Source: a virus. Taken from it: a stretch of 29,156 nt of DNA. The position numbers and the translations under genes were made by a program. The first letter of the stretch is position 1, and each line of letters opens with the position of its first letter. Below are positions 28,040 through 29,156 of the stretch, in pieces. The stretch spans positions 1-29,156 of IMG/VR virus record IMGVR_UViG_3300021373_001687. One strand, given 5' to 3'. The notes under the pieces were generated by a model, which ran no database searches, had not been told where the DNA came from, and saw only the letters and a list, made by a program, of their open reading frames with translations.

Positions 28040-29156
28040 ATGGCTAAGGTCTTAGGCAACTTAGAGATTGACAATGGAAACCTAGGTATAGGTACTAGTA
28101 GTCCTAATGCTATGTTACACGTAACCAACTCTATTCAAGTAGACGGTGGAGATACTTTTGGCGTGGATAATGCAGGACATCAAATCTATATGTCTAGCGG
28201 TGGTTCAGGTTTAGGAGGTGAGTTTGGTTCAGGATATGCAAGAAACCTTATTAAATCAGATGGTTCTGCTACTATACAAATTGGTGATAATACCTCCTTA
28301 ATATCTCGCATACTGTTAGATGCAGGCTCATCAGGCACTAACGGATATATATCACTACAAACAAAACAAGTCGAGCGTGTACGAATTAATCACGATGGTA
28401 ACGTAGGTATTGGTACTAATAGTCCTGATGAAAAGCTTCACGTAGCTGATAATAGCAATGGGATTACTGTAAGGATTCAAAACTCTAGTGTTGGAGAAGA
28501 ATCCTCTTTGAGATTTCAAGCGTTAAGTAGTACCTCTACACAAGAGTACGCTGATATTGCTTTAGACCCACAAGCAGGTTCAGGCGCATTGGTGTTTAGA
28601 AACCCATACGCCTCTGAGCGTATGCGTATTGACGGAGGAGGTAACGTAGGTATAGGTACTACTAGTCCAAGTGAGAAGTTACACATTGTAGGAAGCAACG
28701 GCTCGCTACGCATTGACAATGCATCCTCTACCAAGAGTTTTTCAATGACTGTTATGGATTCTAATAACAGATTTAGAATTTACGATAACACTTCATCAGC
28801 CGAAAGATTTACAATAGTCAATGGAGGCAACGTTGGTATCGGTACTAGTAGTCCTGTCCAGCCTCTTCAGGTTGATGGCAATGTATATTCTAACGGAGGT
28901 GATTTTTATGTTAATACCAATAGAGGTATTAAAGCTGTAGGAAACCTATTATTTAGCTACAACAATGGTTCTAGTTACCAAGAAGGGATGCGTATTACCT
29001 CAGCTGGCAACGTTGGTATCGGTACTAGTAGTCCTTCTCGAAGGTTAACTGTAGTTGATAATAGCAACACATTGCTGTTTGGAGAACACGGAACAAGTGA
29101 TGTTGCTGAGTTTAAAATAATTGCGGATGAAGCACATGATGCAGCAATATATTTTG
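28040..29156 (+). CDS. Partial tail fibre with GNVGIGT repeats (runs off the window)
   Basis: An ATG at 28040 opens a frame with no stop to the right edge, giving 372 residues. Five repeats of the form G-N-(V/L)-G-I-G-T-x-S-P, most followed by a hydrophobic L-x-V or L-x-I strand, begin at residues about 13, 120, 201, 263 and 323. Linkers between them contain beta strands (GSGYARNLIKSDGSATIQIG). The pattern is typical of long phage fibres and of proteins that end in an intramolecular chaperone, which here would lie beyond the window. It is probably receptor-binding. Copies of the repeat are nearly identical at the DNA level. Confidence 0.75.
   Translation, partial: MAKVLGNLEIDNGNLGIGTSSPNAMLHVTNSIQVDGGDTFGVDNAGHQIYMSSGGSGLGGEFGSGYARNLIKSDGSATIQIGDNTSLISRILLDAGSSGTNGYISLQTKQVERVRINHDGNVGIGTNSPDEKLHVADNSNGITVRIQNSSVGEESSLRFQALSSTSTQEYADIALDPQAGSGALVFRNPYASERMRIDGGGNVGIGTTSPSEKLHIVGSNGSLRIDNASSTKSFSMTVMDSNNRFRIYDNTSSAERFTIVNGGNVGIGTSSPVQPLQVDGNVYSNGGDFYVNTNRGIKAVGNLLFSYNNGSSYQEGMRITSAGNVGIGTSSPSRRLTVVDNSNTLLFGEHGTSDVAEFKIIADEAHDAAIYF
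28826..29035 (+). repeat. Exact 30-bp direct repeat within the fibre gene
   Basis: Positions 28826-28855 and 29006-29035 are identical over 30 bp (core GGTATCGGTACTAGTAGTCC), 180 bp apart, so recombination would delete exactly 60 codons in frame. Related copies are near 28085-28105, 28397-28426 and 28640-28669. They encode the GNVGIGTSSP unit. Confidence 0.8.

Noticed and set aside
1-29156. CRISPR array, insertion sequence or integrase
   Set aside because: No regularly spaced repeats with unique spacers, no transposase and no recombinase motifs were seen in either strand.

Overview
The window looks like about 29 kb of a tailed double-stranded DNA phage genome. A siphovirus-like virion is likely, because there is a long TP901-type tape measure, tail-completion-like genes and tube-like proteins, and no sign of a contractile sheath. 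The host is probably a Bacteroidota member, plausibly a marine flavobacterium. The host call is inference. It rests on AT-rich DNA, start codons mostly preceded by A/T-rich leaders without Shine-Dalgarno motifs, a TAnnTTTG-type promoter candidate, and structural proteins of the style seen in Bacteroidota phages. No integrase, repressor, lysis gene, DNA polymerase or portal was recognised, so the window is a partial genome. The genes at both ends run off it.

Left arm (1-8171, minus strand, presumed early). A dense block of about 29 mostly tiny genes is read leftward from the control region. Near its distal end is a DNA-metabolism cluster: a stand-alone DnaA domain IV-like protein, a Rad52/Erf-like single-strand annealing protein, a small coupled gene, a RecE-like PD-(D/E)XK nuclease, a second DnaA domain IV-like protein, and a small protein with an SSB-like acidic tail ending in Pro-Phe. 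Beyond a hairpin terminator lies an unusual 99-nt tRNA-like gene. The block between about 3.3 and 8.2 kb holds 21 small genes of unknown role, including a Cys-rich GP88-like protein, a WYL_2/SH3-like protein and two tiny single-pass membrane peptides. It is a good candidate for host-takeover or anti-defence functions.

Control region (8172-8648). This 477-bp gap separates the two divergent transcription units. It contains 11-bp tandem repeats, a 15-bp direct repeat at 21-bp spacing, a G-rich purine tract, AT-rich palindromes and hairpins, and several copies of an ATACTATTATTATAA motif that also occurs at 3.2 kb. It is a candidate origin and/or master regulatory region.

Right arm (8649-29156, plus strand, presumed late). 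The order is a small Cys-pair protein, small terminase, a signal-peptide-bearing beta-rich protein inserted between the terminase genes, large terminase, a tail-chaperone-like gene, two tail-completion-like genes, tape measure, two tail/baseplate-like proteins, a basic two-domain protein, an XkdF-like protease fused to an acidic scaffold-like tail, and the major capsid protein. These are followed by three paralogous tube-like proteins with a fibre-like gene inserted among them, and then a string of fibre/receptor-binding genes, the last of which runs off the window. The tail genes lie before the capsid genes. The major capsid gene and the first tube-like gene are each followed by a strong terminator, and both show more C-ending codons than their neighbours.
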